This document shows positions 17,001 to 25,664 of a stretch of DNA of 64,000 nt, one piece after another. Numbering within the stretch: position 1 is the first letter of the stretch; every line of letters begins with the position of its first letter. Under the pieces are notes generated by a model. It saw only the letters and a program-made list of their open reading frames with translations. It was not told the DNA's origin and made no database searches. A program made the translations under genes and the position numbers. The stretch spans positions 1 through 64,000 of the forward strand of contig CALXMV010000007.1 in NCBI GenBank assembly GCA_944389565.1. The letters are read 5' to 3'. This DNA is from an uncultured Kiritimatiellota bacterium (GTDB lineage Bacteria; Verrucomicrobiota; Kiritimatiellia; RFP12; DVOR01).

Positions 17001-17789
17001 TCAGCGGGCGTTCAGTTCGGCGATGGCGGCGGGAAGGTCGCCGAATCGGTCGATGACGAGGTCGGCACCGGCGGCAAGGTAGGCCGCTCGGGTCTTTTCC
17101 TTGAGCGCGGCCATCTCGGTGGCGGAGAGCGCGGCGGCCTCGGAGGCGGAGAGGCCCAGGAGGTTGGAGGCGGTGAGGATGCCGATGGAGCGGGCGCCGG
17201 CGTTCTTGCCCTCTCGGATGTCGGAAAGGGTGTCGCCGACCTTGACGACGCGCTCGGCGGGCCAAACGTTGAGGCGGCGCATGCATTCATAGACCATGAA
17301 TGGGGTGGGGCGGCCCAACCCGCCGGTCTGGTCTGGCGTGACGATGCAATCGGGCGCATAACCTTCGCGGGCGGCGACGGGAGCCACACGTTCCATGATT
17401 TCCGAAGAGTAGCCGGTGGTGGAACCGATTTTGAGGCCTGCGGCACGAAGGGCGGCGACGGTCTCGGGGACGCCGGGGATGGGGTGGCTGAAGTCCGCGA
17501 CGACTTGCCGGAGGGTTGCCTCGAAGGCTTCGTACAGGGCATCGATGTCGGCCTCAGTCCACGAACAGCCTTGGGCGCTTTCCCAGAGGCGGGTGCCTTT
17601 CTCCGTGGAGAGCATGGCGCGGATGTGGGCGCGTTTCTCCATGCCCATGGGGGCGTTGATGTCGGCGCGGTCGAAGTGCAGGCCACGCGCGGCGAAGGTG
17701 CGTGCGAAAACTTGGACGGGGGCCTGAGAGCCGTAATCGGTGGTGGTGCCGGCCCAGTCGAAAACGATGAGCGCGATGGGGGCTTTCAT
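17001..17789 (-). CDS. phnX: phosphonoacetaldehyde hydrolase (phosphonatase)
   Basis: Cleaves phosphonoacetaldehyde to acetaldehyde and phosphate, the second step of 2-aminoethylphosphonate use. The 262-aa HAD-fold protein has F-D11-W-A-G-T-T with the nucleophile D11 and Ala at the +2 position typical of phosphonatase, the Schiff-base lysine in P-M-G-M-E-K52-R-A-H-I, the motif T-T-G-Y-S near 128, G-R-P-T-P-F-M near 160 and V-K-V-G-D-T near 185. Length is typical. No 2-aminoethylphosphonate transaminase (phnW) or transporter is adjacent, so it stands alone. AAAGG lies 11 nt upstream of the ATG. Confidence 0.88.
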   Translation of the reverse strand: MKAPIALIVFDWAGTTTDYGSQAPVQVFARTFAARGLHFDRADINAPMGMEKRAHIRAMLSTEKGTRLWESAQGCSWTEADIDALYEAFEATLRQVVADFSHPIPGVPETVAALRAAGLKIGSTTGYSSEIMERVAPVAAREGYAPDCIVTPDQTGGLGRPTPFMVYECMRRLNVWPAERVVKVGDTLSDIREGKNAGARSIGILTASNLLGLSASEAAALSATEMAALKEKTRAAYLAAGADLVIDRFGDLPAAIAELNAR

Positions 17790-17870
17790 GATGTCATGCC
17801 TTTCGTTGCGGGGGAATCCCGTTTGCGCGTTACGATAGGCTTTGCGCGTGAGGGAAACATGAAAGGCCGG

Positions 17871-19976
17871 TTAGTTTTTCGCGAAGGGCCGTACGAGGCG
17901 GAGGATCTCCTCGCCGTATTTGGCAAGCGTCCGCTCGCCGACGCCCGGGATGAGCGCCAGCTCGTCAAGCGTGGCCGGGCGTTTGCGGGCAATCGCGGCG
18001 ATGGTGCGGTTGTGGAGGATCATGTAGGCGGGGCGTTGGAGGCGCTCGGCCTCGGTGCGCACCCACGCGCGGAGCGCGGTGGCCAGTCCGGCCGTCGGCG
18101 GGGGGGGGCTCGCTTCCTCCTCGCACGGCTCCACGCGAGGCTGGGAGAGCGCGTGCGCGCGGCCTGTGTGAAAGACCGCGATGGCCGGGATCTCCGGCAA
18201 GCGGTCGAGCACCAAATCGTATCCCGCCGGGGTGAGCGTCATGGCGGAGAGGTAGCCATCGAGCTCCAAGGCCTGGCAGGTCTGCACGATCGCCTCGGGC
18301 GCGGCATCGGGCAGAAGCCCATAGGTCGAAAGCGCGCGCCACGCCTCGGGCGCGTCGCCGCGCAGGACGGCCGCGACCAGCGCGTAATCGCCCTGACCGC
18401 GCAAACGCGCCACGCACGAAAGTACCTTACGCAAATCGGTGAGGCGCGCGTCATCCGGCCGCAGGCGCGGCGGGAAGGCGCGGAGCGGATGGCAGACGTC
18501 ACATTTGTCGCATGGGCGCATCGGGGTCTCCTCGCCAAAATAGGCCAAGAGGAAACGATGGCGGCAACCGCGCGCGTCCACGTAGTCGAGCAGGTCGCGC
18601 AGGCGCTGGCGATCGGCTGTCTCCTTTCGCGCGAGGCCGGCGCAGATCCGGTCGATCGCGGCACGGTCGGCCTGCGGCGGCACGGTGATGACGGAATGGG
18701 GGGAGCCGATTCGGCGCGCCCGGGTGAGCAGTCGGTGCCGCTCGAAAAGGGCCACGAGGTTACGCACGGCCGAAGGCGATTTCAGCCCCGCGCAGGCGGC
18801 CCAGTCCTCGGCGCTCAGGCACGCTTCGCCATGCTCGCCCTGGGCGCAGGTGGCGCGGATGGCGGCATAGAGTTCGTGGACGTGTTCGGGCGGCGGGTTG
18901 GCCGACTCGATGAAGAACTCCTGCGTGCGCACGTCGGCGTAAGAGAAGAGCAGCTCGCACCAGGCGTAGGCACCGTCGCGCCCCGCACGCCCCACCTCCT
19001 GATAGTACGCCTCCAGGGAGCCCGGCACGTCCCAATGCACGACGAACCGGATGTCCGGCCGGTCGACCCCCATGCCGAAGGCATTGGTGGCCACCACCAC
19101 GGGCGCGTGGCCGTGCATGAAGGCATCCTGCACGCGGGTGCGCTCCGCGTCTGGCATCGCGCCGTTGTAGGCCAACGCCCGCACGCCATGCTCGGCAAGC
19201 AGGGCCTGCACGCGCTCGACCATCTTGCGCGTGGCGCAATAGACGATGCCCGTGCGGAAGAACTCGACGATTTCCAGCAGACGTTCGAGTTTCTCGGCGT
19301 GCGAACGCACGCGCGTGACGTTGAGGCAGAGATTCGGGCGCTCGAAGCCCGTGACCAGGATCTCCGGCGGTTCGCGCCCCCCTTGCCCAAGACGCAGGTG
19401 CGTCAGGATGTCCGTGCGCACGCCGGCGGTGGCGGTGGCCGTCACAGCCAGGAGCCGCACGCGCGGCGGGAGCGCCGCCACGATCTCGCCCAAGTGAAGG
19501 TAGTCGGGACGGAAGTCATGGCCCCACGCGGAGATGCAGTGCGCTTCGTCGATGGCCAGCATGGCGAGCGGGGCCTCCCGCAACGCCTCCAGAAAAAGCG
19601 GGTTGCGGAAACGCTCCGGCGCCACGTAGACAAGTTTCACGCGCCCCGCGCGCAAAGCCGCGAGGCGCCGCGCGTGCTCCTCGGCGCCCAGCGTGGAGTT
19701 CAGGAACGTGGCCGGGACACGCCGTGCGGCCAAGGCGTCCACCTGGTCTTTCATCAGCGCGATGAGCGGCGAGACGACCAGCGTCACGCCTTCCATCATC
19801 AGCGCGGGCAATTGGAAGCACAGGCTCTTGCCCGAGCCCGTGGGCATGACGACCAACGCGTCACGCCCACCCAGCACCGTCCGCACGATGCGCTCCTGGC
19901 CCGGCCGAAAGGCACGGAAGCCGAACCATCGCGCCAGCGCCGCGTGCAACGCGTCCATGCCGTCGCCGCGCGTCAC
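17871..19976 (-). CDS. recQ: RecQ-family ATP-dependent DNA helicase
   Basis: 3'-5' DNA helicase for recombination and repair, 701 aa. Motif 0 F-R-A-F-R-P-G-Q, Walker A P-T-G-S-G-K-S, the D-E-A-H box with C-I-S-A-W-G-H-D-F-R-P-D-Y (aromatic-rich loop), and Q-E-V-G-R-A-G-R-D-G (motif VI) are all visible in the first 340 residues. A zinc-binding module with C-R-H-R and C-D-K-C-D-V-C follows near 480-510, then a winged helix and a C-terminal HRDC domain (about 620-701). A GTG at 19976 overlaps the upstream stop by 4 nt (GTGA); an ATG at 19958 is the alternative and neither has a good Shine-Dalgarno. Confidence 0.94.
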   Translation of the reverse strand: MTRGDGMDALHAALARWFGFRAFRPGQERIVRTVLGGRDALVVMPTGSGKSLCFQLPALMMEGVTLVVSPLIALMKDQVDALAARRVPATFLNSTLGAEEHARRLAALRAGRVKLVYVAPERFRNPLFLEALREAPLAMLAIDEAHCISAWGHDFRPDYLHLGEIVAALPPRVRLLAVTATATAGVRTDILTHLRLGQGGREPPEILVTGFERPNLCLNVTRVRSHAEKLERLLEIVEFFRTGIVYCATRKMVERVQALLAEHGVRALAYNGAMPDAERTRVQDAFMHGHAPVVVATNAFGMGVDRPDIRFVVHWDVPGSLEAYYQEVGRAGRDGAYAWCELLFSYADVRTQEFFIESANPPPEHVHELYAAIRATCAQGEHGEACLSAEDWAACAGLKSPSAVRNLVALFERHRLLTRARRIGSPHSVITVPPQADRAAIDRICAGLARKETADRQRLRDLLDYVDARGCRHRFLLAYFGEETPMRPCDKCDVCHPLRAFPPRLRPDDARLTDLRKVLSCVARLRGQGDYALVAAVLRGDAPEAWRALSTYGLLPDAAPEAIVQTCQALELDGYLSAMTLTPAGYDLVLDRLPEIPAIAVFHTGRAHALSQPRVEPCEEEASPPPPTAGLATALRAWVRTEAERLQRPAYMILHNRTIAAIARKRPATLDELALIPGVGERTLAKYGEEILRLVRPFAKN

Positions 19977-20947
19977 GGCGCGGGCGCGGCGTAGTCGGCC
20001 CGGGATTTCTCGATCATGGCGTTATACTCCTCGGGCGTGCCGAGGCCGGAGCGGAACTCCATCTGGGAGCCGTCCGGCGCCATGATGACGATGTAGGGGT
20101 AGAGGCGGCCGCTGTCGGTGACGGAGAAGGTCGCGAAGAAGGAGGCCAGCGTGGCCTCGTCGTCGCACGAGACATCCGCGTACAGGAAGTCGTCGGGGAT
20201 CTTGACACGCCCGTCGCCGATCATGTTCCACACCTTCTGGCAATTGGTGCAATTGGTCCGGCCCATCTGGACGAGGAGGAACTTGCCCTGCTTTTTGGCG
20301 TCCTCGATGGCCTTGTCCAGATCGTGCTCGCCGCGGCGCTTTTTGACGGCGATCTGTTCGCATCCCTCCGGCGTCGGGACGGCCGATTCCGCGAAGGGCT
20401 TGTCCGAGAAGGTCTGCGAGGTTTTCGCGGCAGGCGTCGGCGTGCCTTCGTAGTCGGCGATCGCGCGCTTGATCAGCGCGTTGTATTCGTCGGGCGTGTG
20501 GCGCCCCGCGCACGAGGCCAGCTGCGAGCCGTCCGGCCCGACAATCACCACATAGGGCAACCAAAAACCGTCCTCTTCGAGCGCGAAGCGGGATTCGAAC
20601 TCCATGCGCATGGCATCGTCATCGCGCGAGATGTCGGCATAAACGAAGTTGTCGGGGATTTTGACGCGGCCATCGGCGAGCATATGCCAGAGTTGCATGG
20701 TGTTGGTGCAATTCTGGCGCCCCACCTGGATGAAGGTGTACTTGCCCGCGCGTTTGGCCGTGTCGAGGGCCTTGAGCAGATCGTGCTCGCCCTTGGGCTT
20801 GACCACCTTGAGCTGAAGGTCCTTCCACTTTTCCCCAGGGATGGAGGAGGGCGCGTAGGGGCGGGGTTTCCCCTCGGCGGCGAGTTCCTGGGCGAACGCG
20901 CAAACCGTGAGCGCAAGCACGCAGAGAGTCGTAAAAATCAGACGCAT
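19973..20947 (-). CDS. exported protein with two tandem thioredoxin-fold domains
   Basis: 324 aa with a clear signal peptide (M-R-L-I-F-T-T-L-C-V-L-A-L-T-V, cut near A-F-A-Q at 20). Two homologous repeats follow (about 40-165 and 195-320), each with K-x-G-E-H-D-L-x-K-A, then G-K-x-x-x-x-Q-x-G-R-x-N-C-T-N, then L-P/Y-Y-V-V-I-x-x-P-D-G-S-Q. The active-site positions differ: the first repeat has C80-T-N-T83, the second C233-T-N-C236. So only the second can form a C-x-x-C disulfide; the first resembles a single-Cys (monothiol-like) site. Likely periplasmic thiol chemistry. AAAGGAA lies 9 nt before the ATG. Cotranscribed with recQ. Confidence 0.82.
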   Translation of the reverse strand: MRLIFTTLCVLALTVCAFAQELAAEGKPRPYAPSSIPGEKWKDLQLKVVKPKGEHDLLKALDTAKRAGKYTFIQVGRQNCTNTMQLWHMLADGRVKIPDNFVYADISRDDDAMRMEFESRFALEEDGFWLPYVVIVGPDGSQLASCAGRHTPDEYNALIKRAIADYEGTPTPAAKTSQTFSDKPFAESAVPTPEGCEQIAVKKRRGEHDLDKAIEDAKKQGKFLLVQMGRTNCTNCQKVWNMIGDGRVKIPDDFLYADVSCDDEATLASFFATFSVTDSGRLYPYIVIMAPDGSQMEFRSGLGTPEEYNAMIEKSRADYAAPAP

Positions 20948-20969
20948 GGCACGATTCCTTTCGTTTCTG

Positions 20970-20978
20970 ATTATACCA
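20970..20978 (-). promoter_or_regulatory. extended -10 promoter of the thioredoxin-fold gene and recQ
   Basis: Minus strand ATTTGG-TATAAT, hexamer at 20975-20970, TGG forming the extended element; leader about 16 nt. Confidence 0.55.
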
Positions 20979-21039
20979 AATCGGCTTGCCGCGCCATCGG
21001 GATTTTCTCCTGTTCGGAAGCGCGTGCGCATCGGCGTGG

Positions 21040-21879
21040 TCACAAGGTCCGGAGAAGCGCGGTGGCGAATGGGGTGGGGCGCTCGTAAAGCCCCAGCCCT
21101 TGGAGCCGGCGCACCGAGAGGCGGCAGTCGTGGGGGCGGGGGACGGTCGGCGGCGTGCGTTCCGGCAGACATTGCGTGGCCTCGCACCCCACCATGGGCG
21201 CCATCGTCAGCGCCATCAGGAACTTGGTCAGCGGTTCCTCTCCCGAGTAATGGACGATCCCCGCGAGACCGTCCCGGAGCGCCGGGAGCAGACGCACGAT
21301 CTGCCGCGCGACGTCGGGCGTGAAGGTGGGATAACGGATGGCCAGGTCATCCATCGGCACGGCGGCCCCACGCGCGGCCACGAGATTCGCCGCAAGCACC
21401 GTCACCGCCGAGGCCCGCCAGTCGTCCGTCGGGCCGAAGAGGATGGGCACGCGCAGGGTCAACGCATGGGGCAGCCCGTCGAGCGCGGTCTCCGCCTCGG
21501 CCTTCTGCCGCCCATACGCGTTGATCGGGCACCGCGGCGCATCGACCTCGTAGGGTGGGGTGGTGCCGTCGAAAACGTAATCCGTGGAGATGTGGAGGAG
21601 GGGGATGCCCAAGGTCCCGAGCAGGGCGGGCAGGGCGACGTTCAGCGCCACGACTTGCGGGTCGGCGCTTTCGCAACGGTCGGGATGGCGCTGCGCCGCG
21701 CAATTGACGATGACATCCGGGGCGGCCGAGGCGAGACACTCCCGCACCTGCGCACCCTCCGTGAGATCAAGCGCGGCATGGGTGGGGGCGACGACGTCCC
21801 AGCCCGCGCGTCCCAGCGCGAGGCGGACCTGCCGGCCCAAGAGCCCAGAGCCACCGGTCAGGAAGACTTTTCCGTGCAT
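21040..21879 (-). CDS. RmlD-like sugar-nucleotide reductase (extended SDR)
   Basis: 279-aa NAD(P)-dependent short-chain dehydrogenase of the dTDP-4-dehydrorhamnose reductase/MAT2B type. The Rossmann motif G-G-S-G-L-L-G is at residues 9-15, the substrate/cofactor segment S-T-D-Y-V-F-D-G near 97 and the catalytic Tyr-Lys in Y-G-R-Q-K near 122. Second-half R-Y-P-T-F-T-P-D-V-A is also typical of RmlD. The start at 21879 lies within the end of tatD (22-nt overlap); an in-frame ATG nine codons earlier gives an unlikely N-terminal extension. No rmlABC genes are nearby, so its substrate could be another nucleotide sugar. Confidence 0.82.
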   Translation of the reverse strand: MHGKVFLTGGSGLLGRQVRLALGRAGWDVVAPTHAALDLTEGAQVRECLASAAPDVIVNCAAQRHPDRCESADPQVVALNVALPALLGTLGIPLLHISTDYVFDGTTPPYEVDAPRCPINAYGRQKAEAETALDGLPHALTLRVPILFGPTDDWRASAVTVLAANLVAARGAAVPMDDLAIRYPTFTPDVARQIVRLLPALRDGLAGIVHYSGEEPLTKFLMALTMAPMVGCEATQCLPERTPPTVPRPHDCRLSVRRLQGLGLYERPTPFATALLRTL

Positions 21880-22604
21880 ATGCGCCCCAAATCGAAAAGC
21901 CGCCACGCGTTGGCGGTGGTCTGTTCGGCAAAGGCCCCCGGGGAGACGCCCCGGATGGCGGCGAGGGCGATCCCCGTGTCGCGCACAAAGACGGGGCGGT
22001 TGCGTTTCCCGCGATGCGGCACCGGCGCCAGATAGGGGGAGTCGGTCTCCACGAGAATCCGATCGGCGGGGACGAACCGCGCCACCTCACGCAGGGCGTC
22101 CGCATTGCGGAAGGTGACGATGCCCGAAAAGGAGATGGCATATCCCAGATCCAGGAAGTCACGCGCCAGCGGGATGCCGCCGGTATAGGAGTGGATGACG
22201 CCCGCCCGTGGGAGCGCCAAGGCGCGGAGCGTGTCGCGGGTGAGGGCATCGGCCTCGCGCGTGTGGACGATGATGGGCAGACCGAGCCGCTCGGCGAGCC
22301 GCGCCTGCGCCTCGAAGCGCTCCCGTTGGCGGTCGGCCGTCTCCGGCCCGCGCCAATGGAAGTCAAACCCGAGTTCGCCGATGGCCACGAGGCGAGGGTG
22401 GGGGGCGATCGTCGGGGGCGTGGCCTCGCACGACCAATCGTATCCCTGCGCGAAGGGGGCGCCGGAGGCCTCCGCGGTGGCGTTGAGCGCGGCGTTCCCG
22501 CCCACGGCGAGGACCATCACGCCGGCGGCCTCGGCCTCCGCAAGGAGCGCGGCCGCGTCATCGTCCGCCTCGAAGTGGCAGTGCGTGTCGATCCAGGTCG
22601 TCAT
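21858..22604 (-). CDS. tatD: TatD-family metal-dependent hydrolase (DNase)
   Basis: 248-aa TIM-barrel hydrolase of the amidohydrolase superfamily. Metal ligands show in D-T-H-C-H-F (residues 6-11), the G-E-L-G-F-D Glu near 76, I-V-H-T-R near 110, H-S-Y-T-G-G near 135 and E-T-D-S-P-Y near 187. Family members are 3'-5' exonucleases or AP-type repair enzymes. The ATG overlaps the stop of the PEGA gene by 4 nt and the RmlD-like gene begins before its stop, so it is a middle gene of the FHA operon. Confidence 0.92.
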   Translation of the reverse strand: MTTWIDTHCHFEADDDAAALLAEAEAAGVMVLAVGGNAALNATAEASGAPFAQGYDWSCEATPPTIAPHPRLVAIGELGFDFHWRGPETADRQRERFEAQARLAERLGLPIIVHTREADALTRDTLRALALPRAGVIHSYTGGIPLARDFLDLGYAISFSGIVTFRNADALREVARFVPADRILVETDSPYLAPVPHRGKRNRPVFVRDTGIALAAIRGVSPGAFAEQTTANAWRLFDLGRICTEKSS

Positions 22605-23932
22605 GGCGTGGGCGTGAGGAAGCGTTTCGAACGGATCTCCCCGGGCAGGAAGGTGCGATACGTCCCCGGTTTGAGCTCCAGCGTCAGCGAGCCATCCCCG
22701 TTCTGCCGCGTGAAGACGCCGCGATAGGTGCCGAGGGCGGTTTTGACCTCGAGGTTGGGCTGAAAGGTGAGGCGCACGCGCAGGGAGACGGTCTCGTTCG
22801 GGGCGATGGTGACGGTGCGCGTGGCGTCGGCGTAACCGGCGGCCTTGAGCGTGAGGGTCGTGGGGCCGGGCGGCAACCGGATCTGCTCGATGGCCGAGGT
22901 GAAGCCCTCGCGTTGCGCGGGGCGCGTGGTAAGGAGCCGTTTCCCGCCGACCCAGACCTCGACGCGCCCAGGCTGGGTCTGCACCGAGAGCGTGCCGTAA
23001 ATCTCCTTCAGGGCGAACTCCTCCACCTGCGTCGCGCCGCCTTTGAGCGTCACCATCCGCGAGAGATCCTCATGCCCGGGCAGGGAGACGCGGATGGTGT
23101 GGGCGCCCTCCGGCAATCCCGCCAACGTCAGATCCGAGGTGCCACGGAACTCGCCGTCCACGTAGACGCGTGCGCCCTCGGGGATCGTCGTCACCGTCAG
23201 CCCGGCCGGCAGCCGCTCCAACGCGAAGTCCAGCGGCACCTTGTCGCCCGCGGCGACGGTGATGTCATGGGTGATGGGCTTGTAGCCGTCCAAACGGATC
23301 GAAAGGGTGTGGGCGCCGGCGCGGATGCGATCGAGCGTGCAGGGGGTGCGCCCATGCTCCACGCCATTGACCAGGACGCGTGCGCCGGCGGGTTCGCTGG
23401 CCACCTCCAAGGTCGCGGAATCCGCCACCAACGTCGCGTCCACCACCCTCGGTTTGCCGTTCGTCAGATCCAGGCGGATGGCCTGATCCTGGAAGCCCGG
23501 CGCACGGACCACCACGCGATAGGCGCGCGGCTCCGTGAAAAAGGTGTGGAACGGCGTCTCGCCGAGCTCCGCGCCGTCGCACAGCACCGTGGCCGGCGTC
23601 TCCGAACGGAAGAGCACAGGGATGGGCTCGTGCTCCAACTCGAAGGGCTCATGGCGGCGTTCGCCTGGGCCGAGCGTGACGGTGCGGTATTGCGTCACGT
23701 ACCCCGGCGCGGAGACGCGCAGGACGGTCGGCGTGCCGGGCGGCACCTCGACGGTGAACGCCTCCGCCGTCTTCTGCGGGCGATGGTCCACCCAGAGCGT
23801 TGCCGCGGGGTCGGCGGTCACCCGGATCACCCCCGGCAACGGCGCTTGAGCGAAAGCCGGCACGGTCGCCACCGCCATGAGGGCGAGTGCTGCCGCACGC
23901 GCCACGAAAGAGCGATTTTCCCGGTCGGCCAT
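22601..23932 (-). CDS. exported PEGA-repeat protein
   Basis: 443 aa. After a signal peptide (hydrophobic stretch about 11-28, A-F-A-Q) come four or more PEGA-type beta domains, each with the P-A-G-A-R-V-x-V-N-G or P-E-G-A-R-V-Y-V-D-G core and a G-x-H-T-I-R/S-V-S-L-x-G strand, e.g. around residues 35, 110, 185, 260 and 335. PEGA domains are surface or periplasmic beta-sandwich modules of unknown ligand, often next to kinases or FHA proteins. GGGAGG precedes the ATG. It starts 1 nt after the FHA gene, so the two probably act together at the envelope. Confidence 0.85.
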   Translation of the reverse strand: MADRENRSFVARAAALALMAVATVPAFAQAPLPGVIRVTADPAATLWVDHRPQKTAEAFTVEVPPGTPTVLRVSAPGYVTQYRTVTLGPGERRHEPFELEHEPIPVLFRSETPATVLCDGAELGETPFHTFFTEPRAYRVVVRAPGFQDQAIRLDLTNGKPRVVDATLVADSATLEVASEPAGARVLVNGVEHGRTPCTLDRIRAGAHTLSIRLDGYKPITHDITVAAGDKVPLDFALERLPAGLTVTTIPEGARVYVDGEFRGTSDLTLAGLPEGAHTIRVSLPGHEDLSRMVTLKGGATQVEEFALKEIYGTLSVQTQPGRVEVWVGGKRLLTTRPAQREGFTSAIEQIRLPPGPTTLTLKAAGYADATRTVTIAPNETVSLRVRLTFQPNLEVKTALGTYRGVFTRQNGDGSLTLELKPGTYRTFLPGEIRSKRFLTPTP

Positions 23933-23933
23933 C

Positions 23934-25283
23934 TCAACGCCCTCCCTGCTTCAGATAACGGCCTTCGATCGAGAGCAGACGCTCCGTGGCCTCCATGTTG
24001 CGCGGATCGTCCCGATCCGGGATCATCCGGAGAATCTTCCGCAACGCTTCCGCCGCGGTCTCGTAACGTTGCGTGTTCAGCGCCTGATCCACCGCGAACG
24101 AGGCCTCTTGGTAGCGCTGCGCCAGCAAGTCCTCCGCCTCGCGCAACCCGGTCGCCAACGCCTCCGCGAAGGCGGGCTTCGGATTCAGCGTCTCCAGATA
24201 GGAGAGCCCTTGGCGATAGGCCGACACGCACTCGAAGAGCGTCTCGTCCGCGAGGTCGCGCTGCTCCCAGTAACGCCGCGCCACGCGCAACTGCTCCTCG
24301 CCCAACGCGCGCAGCTCCGCCACGGAATATTGCGTCGCCCAAGCGCCCAACTCGTTGCGGCCGAAGGTCTCCAGACGCTCGCACAGGGTGTCGAAGGCGC
24401 GATTGCGCACGTTCTCGGCCGTCCGCGACCAGACTTCCGGCCCCAAGACGACCGTCAGGCTTTTGCGTTGCAGACTCACACCGTCCGCGCTGCGCTCCGG
24501 GAAGAGCTGGCCGATTTTGCCGTACCCGGAATCCAGGAGCACCTTGCGCAGCTCGACCCGTGCCGTCTCGCCCAACGTCTTGGTTTTCGCGAAACTGCGA
24601 TCCGCGTCACCTAGGTCGTCGATGGAGAGGGCGAGCACCCCGGCATTGTCGTAGGTCAGCGTGTAGCGGAAGAGGGTCCTGGCATCGATGGCGAGACGTT
24701 CGTAGCGGAACTCAAAGGGCAGGCTCTCGGGCGCGGTGAGCCGTTCGACGGGCACGCCCGTCCGTGCCTCGCCGGAACCGCCGGAAAAGGCGAAGATCGC
24801 CCAAGCGCCAAGGGCCAGAACGGCCACCGCCGAAAGCGCCACCAAAAGCCCGCGCACCGGCCTTGCCGCCCCGCTGGCCCCCGCGGAGGGCTCGGCCAAC
24901 GCATCCGGCGACAAGCCCAGATCCACGGACTCCGGCAACGTCTCACCCGCAGGCTTGCCGGGCTCCGTCGGGCGAGGATCCGGCTTGGCGTCCGCCGCCA
25001 GGCGCACGCGCAGGGCCACGCCGCCCATGGATACCACATCGCCATCACGCAAAGGTTCCGGCTTGCCGCCAAGCGACACGCCATTCAGCGAAGTCCCGTT
25101 GGACGAGCCGAGATCTTGCACGGAGGCCTTCCCGTGCTCGATGGCGAACCGGCAATGCAGGCGCGACAACATGCCGTCCTCGAACTGAATGTCCGCCATA
25201 CGCGAGCGCCCCAGCGTCGCCCCGGTGGGCGGCACCTTGAACCGCTCGCCCGTCTTCGGGCCGGTCAGCACCACGAGTTCCAT
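23934..25283 (-). CDS. FHA-domain membrane protein
   Basis: 449 aa. The N-terminal forkhead-associated domain (about 1-95) has the phosphothreonine pocket residues G25-R-S27, S40-R-L-H43 and S-S60-N-G-T-S-L-N-G68. A Pro/Ala/Gly linker leads to one membrane helix (about 145-165), and a 280-residue extracytoplasmic part that looks alpha-helical and lacks a family I recognise. It would read phosphorylation of a partner in the cytoplasm and act across the membrane. No Ser/Thr kinase is in the window. The ATG at 25283 has GAGGA 9 nt upstream; an ATG six codons before it is less well placed. First gene of the FHA-PEGA-tatD-rmlD-like operon. Confidence 0.85.
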   Translation of the reverse strand: MELVVLTGPKTGERFKVPPTGATLGRSRMADIQFEDGMLSRLHCRFAIEHGKASVQDLGSSNGTSLNGVSLGGKPEPLRDGDVVSMGGVALRVRLAADAKPDPRPTEPGKPAGETLPESVDLGLSPDALAEPSAGASGAARPVRGLLVALSAVAVLALGAWAIFAFSGGSGEARTGVPVERLTAPESLPFEFRYERLAIDARTLFRYTLTYDNAGVLALSIDDLGDADRSFAKTKTLGETARVELRKVLLDSGYGKIGQLFPERSADGVSLQRKSLTVVLGPEVWSRTAENVRNRAFDTLCERLETFGRNELGAWATQYSVAELRALGEEQLRVARRYWEQRDLADETLFECVSAYRQGLSYLETLNPKPAFAEALATGLREAEDLLAQRYQEASFAVDQALNTQRYETAAEALRKILRMIPDRDDPRNMEATERLLSIEGRYLKQGGR

Positions 25284-25310
25284 AACCGCTTCCTCATGCA
25301 TAACGCCGCT

Positions 25311-25319
25311 AGTTTAGCA
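25311..25319 (-). promoter_or_regulatory. probable -10 of the FHA operon
   Basis: Minus strand ATGC-TAAACT, hexamer at 25316-25311, TGC giving an extended -10; about 20 nt of leader would include GAGGA. Confidence 0.4.
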
Positions 25320-25390
25320 TATCCCAGCACCCATCGCCAAGAATACTTGCCAGATCGGTTCAAGAAACGGGAGGCATAAGGGGACGTGAC

Positions 25391-25485
25391 GAAAGTCGGG
25401 AGGGTTTGGGCGAAAGTCGGGAGGGTTTTGGGCAAAAGTCGGGAGGGTTTGACCTGAAACCTCCTAGGGTCTGATCCGAAAACCG
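25391..25485 (+). repeat. intergenic repeat family, copy 1 (with 3 tandem head units)
   Basis: Three tandem units of about 18-22 nt beginning AAAGTCGGGAGGGTTT (25391, 25412, 25435) run into a tail, 25441-25485, that aligns with 46571-46614 (GGGAGGGTTT, then GAAACC, CTA-GG, TCTGA-CC, AAACC in the same order). A third copy lies on the minus strand near 62.6 kb. It sits between the FHA operon promoter and the tRNA terminator. Confidence 0.75.
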
Positions 25486-25627
25486 TAATATTTAAGATAA
25501 CACCGATTATGCGACGTGCCTTCAGGTTGGCAAAACCTGCACAAGAATCGTTTGCGGACATCTCGGCACCTCCCCTCCCCTGGCCCGTGAACAGAGGGCC
25601 AACACTTTGTCGGAAACGTCTGGGGAC

Positions 25628-25656
25628 AAAAAAAGCGGCATGAAAAAGAATGCCGC
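25628..25656 (-). terminator. Rho-independent terminator of tRNA-Pro
   Basis: On the minus strand GCGGCAT (25656-25650) and ATGCCGC (25641-25635) form a 7-bp stem with an 8-nt loop, followed by seven T (25634-25628). It lies 9 nt past the CCA end of the tRNA. Confidence 0.9.
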
Positions 25657-25664
25657 GCGGAAAA

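Noticed and set aside
16953-19994. 1013-codon open frame on the plus strand opposite phnX and recQ
   Set aside because: Shadow of G+C-rich codons; the minus strand carries two well-recognised proteins and the plus translation is low-complexity Gly/Arg/Val.
25391-25451. Tandem repeats considered as a CRISPR array
   Set aside because: Units of about 20 nt are directly adjacent with no spacers, and no cas gene is in the window.
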